In this document: positions 62,895-64,000 of the stretch, in pieces
Numbering within the stretch: position 1 is the stretch's first letter
How the letters are laid out: each line of letters starts with the position of its first letter
Assembly: GCF_026410385.1 (NCBI RefSeq)
Contig: NZ_JAPMLT010000002.1
Location: 434,001 to 498,000 of the forward strand
From: Tumebacillus lacus
Lineage (GTDB): Bacteria; Bacillota; Bacilli; Tumebacillales; Tumebacillaceae
Length of the DNA stretch: 64,000 bases
Direction of reading: 5' to 3'
The notes under the pieces: generated by a model
Told to the model about the DNA's origin: nothing
Seen by the model: only the letters and a program-made list of their open reading frames with translations
The model's database searches: none
Made by a program: the position numbers and the translations under genes

Positions 62895-64000
62895 TCACTC
62901 CCCCCGCTTGCCCGCCCGCGACAGTCGGTACTGCAACGTCTGCCGGGGCACCTGCAGCAGCTTGGCCGCCTGCTGCACATTGCCTTCCGTCTGCACCAGC
63001 GCCCGTTCGATCAACTCCTGCTCGACCTCGCCCATCACCTCGCGCAACGGCCGCACCGGCCCGTCCGGCACCACCAGCCCCGCCCCGGTTCCCCTTCCCC
63101 TCGGCAACCCCGCTCCAAAGCCTGTGCCCGTGCCTGCCCCGCCGCCCTGCCGCAGCGACCACGGCAGATGCTCCGTCTCGATCACATCGCCTTCCACGAT
63201 GTTCATCGCCCCTTCGATCGCGTGCTCCAACTCCCGCACATTTCCCGGCCATTCATAGGCGAGAAACCGCTCCCGCACAGCGGGCGACACCCCCTTCACC
63301 CGCTTGCCGAACGCCCGGTTGAACTTGTGCAAAAAATGATCCGTCAGCAGTTCCACATCGTCCCGCCGCTCCGCCAGCGACGGCAAGTGCAGCGACACCA
63401 CATTGAGTCGGTAGTACAGGTCTGCCCGGATCAGCCCCTCCTGCACCGCCGTCAGCGGATTTTGATTGGTCGCCGCGAGGATGCGCACATCGATCTCCGT
63501 CACCTTCGCATCGCCCACCCGCCGCACCAGCCCCTCCTGCAACACGCGCAGCAGTTTCGCCTGCAACTCCAATGGCATCGAGTTGATCTCATCCAAAAAC
63601 AGCGTCCCGCCGTCCGCCAGTTCAAACAGCCCGGGCCGGTTCTCCGCCCCGGTAAACGACCCCTTCACCGTCCCGAACAGCAGCCCTTCGAGCAGCGTCG
63701 CCGGCAACGCCGCACAGTTTTGCGCGATAAACGGCCGTCGGCTGCGCGGCGACGCATTGTGAATCGCCTGCACAAACAGCTCCTTGCCCGTCCCCGTATC
63801 GCCATACACCAGCACCGGCGAAGACGTCGTCGCCGCTCTCGCCGCCAGCTCCTTCACCTGCAGCATCTCACGATCCTGCGTCAAAATGCCGGCAAACGTC
63901 CATTTTGCCTCCATCGGCGGGCTCGTCCCGCGCCCCGCTTTGCCTTCCCGACGCGCCAGTTGCGCCTGCAGATCAACCAGCTTTTCATTGAGCACTTGCA
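62895..64000 (-). CDS. Sigma-54-dependent activator of lysine catabolism (N-terminus beyond window)
   Basis: This partial gene (about 368 visible codons) encodes an AAA+ domain with Walker A YGDTGTGKELF, the sigma-54-contacting loop GSFTGA (a variant of GAFTGA), Walker B GTLFLDEI, sensor-I-type ATNQNPL, R-finger region YYRLNVVSLHLPSL and EWPGNVRELEHAIEG. A Gly/Arg linker and a C-terminal Fis-type helix-turn-helix (VQQAAKLLQVPRQTLQYRLSR) follow. The visible start of the frame is a coiled-coil linker, so a sensory (PAS/ACT) domain probably lies upstream. It is the likely activator of the -24/-12 promoter 69 bp downstream. Confidence 0.92.
   Translation of the reverse strand, partial: QVLNEKLVDLQAQLARREGKAGRGTSPPMEAKWTFAGILTQDREMLQVKELAARAATTSSPVLVYGDTGTGKELFVQAIHNASPRSRRPFIAQNCAALPATLLEGLLFGTVKGSFTGAENRPGLFELADGGTLFLDEINSMPLELQAKLLRVLQEGLVRRVGDAKVTEIDVRILAATNQNPLTAVQEGLIRADLYYRLNVVSLHLPSLAERRDDVELLTDHFLHKFNRAFGKRVKGVSPAVRERFLAYEWPGNVRELEHAIEGAMNIVEGDVIETEHLPWSLRQGGGAGTGTGFGAGLPRGRGTGAGLVVPDGPVRPLREVMGEVEQELIERALVQTEGNVQQAAKLLQVPRQTLQYRLSRAGKRGE

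Overview
This is 64 kb of a high-GC, endospore-forming Bacillota chromosome, most like the Alicyclobacillaceae/Tumebacillus group (inference from content and base composition; no 16S is present). The evidence for a spore former is spo0F, spoIIE, the yabS-yabT-tilS-hpt-ftsH block and a cmpA-like mini-gene. Genes are densely packed, with many 4-bp ATGA overlaps and strong rho-independent terminators. No rRNA, tRNA, CRISPR, phage or IS element was seen.

Layout. 0-0.6 kb: the start of a kal-kce lysine-degradation operon that runs out of the window. 0.6-6.4 kb: spo0F with a sigma-H-type promoter, a small coiled-coil gene, and a nadA-nadB-nadC-coaX-def operon (NAD and CoA synthesis, peptide deformylase). 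6.4-9.4 kb: fhs and an HD-GYP gene. 9.5-16.5 kb: yabS-yabT-thrE pair-tilS-hpt-ftsH. 16.7-22.4 kb: a GNAT gene, an MFS gene, spoIIE and a small membrane protein. 22.4-23.1 kb (+): comEB and cmpA. 23.1-27.7 kb: a two-component system with a three-gene BcrA/lantibiotic-immunity-like ABC exporter. 27.7-30.5 kb: a secreted ankyrin protein, an MFS exporter and an XRE regulator. 30.5-33 kb (+): an aldehyde dehydrogenase/SDR pair. 33-39.5 kb: a large secreted repeat protein, an ABC exporter whose ATPase carries a membrane PH-like domain, and a secreted copper-amine-oxidase-N-domain protein. 39.6-48 kb: an acyl-CoA oxidation operon (ETF:menaquinone oxidoreductase, thiolase, hbd, crt, two acyl-CoA dehydrogenases, meaB) behind a near-consensus FadR box and a second palindrome. 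48.1-51.6 kb (+): a PH-like membrane protein and two orphan oligopeptide-type permeases. 51.6-53.7 kb: a DUF2515-like protein and an SDR. 53.7-55.3 kb: a lower-GC cassette with a GAF-like membrane protein and two tiny tandem paralogues. 55.3-64 kb: kdd-kamA-kamB-kamC-kamD-kamE behind a consensus sigma-54 promoter, with a sigma-54 activator gene just upstream.

How it works together. The Kam/Kdd/Kce/Kal enzymes convert L-lysine plus acetyl-CoA to acetoacetate and crotonyl-CoA. The Crt/Hbd/Thl and acyl-CoA dehydrogenase/EMO operon in the same window can take crotonyl-CoA to acetyl-CoA or to butyryl-CoA and connect electrons to menaquinone. The window therefore encodes nearly a full lysine catabolic route in three separately controlled pieces (sigma-54, probable FadR, unknown). 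The most novel-looking parts are the small-protein cassette at 53.8-55.25 kb, the PH-ABC fusion exporter, the PH/permease/permease operon and the secreted repeat protein.
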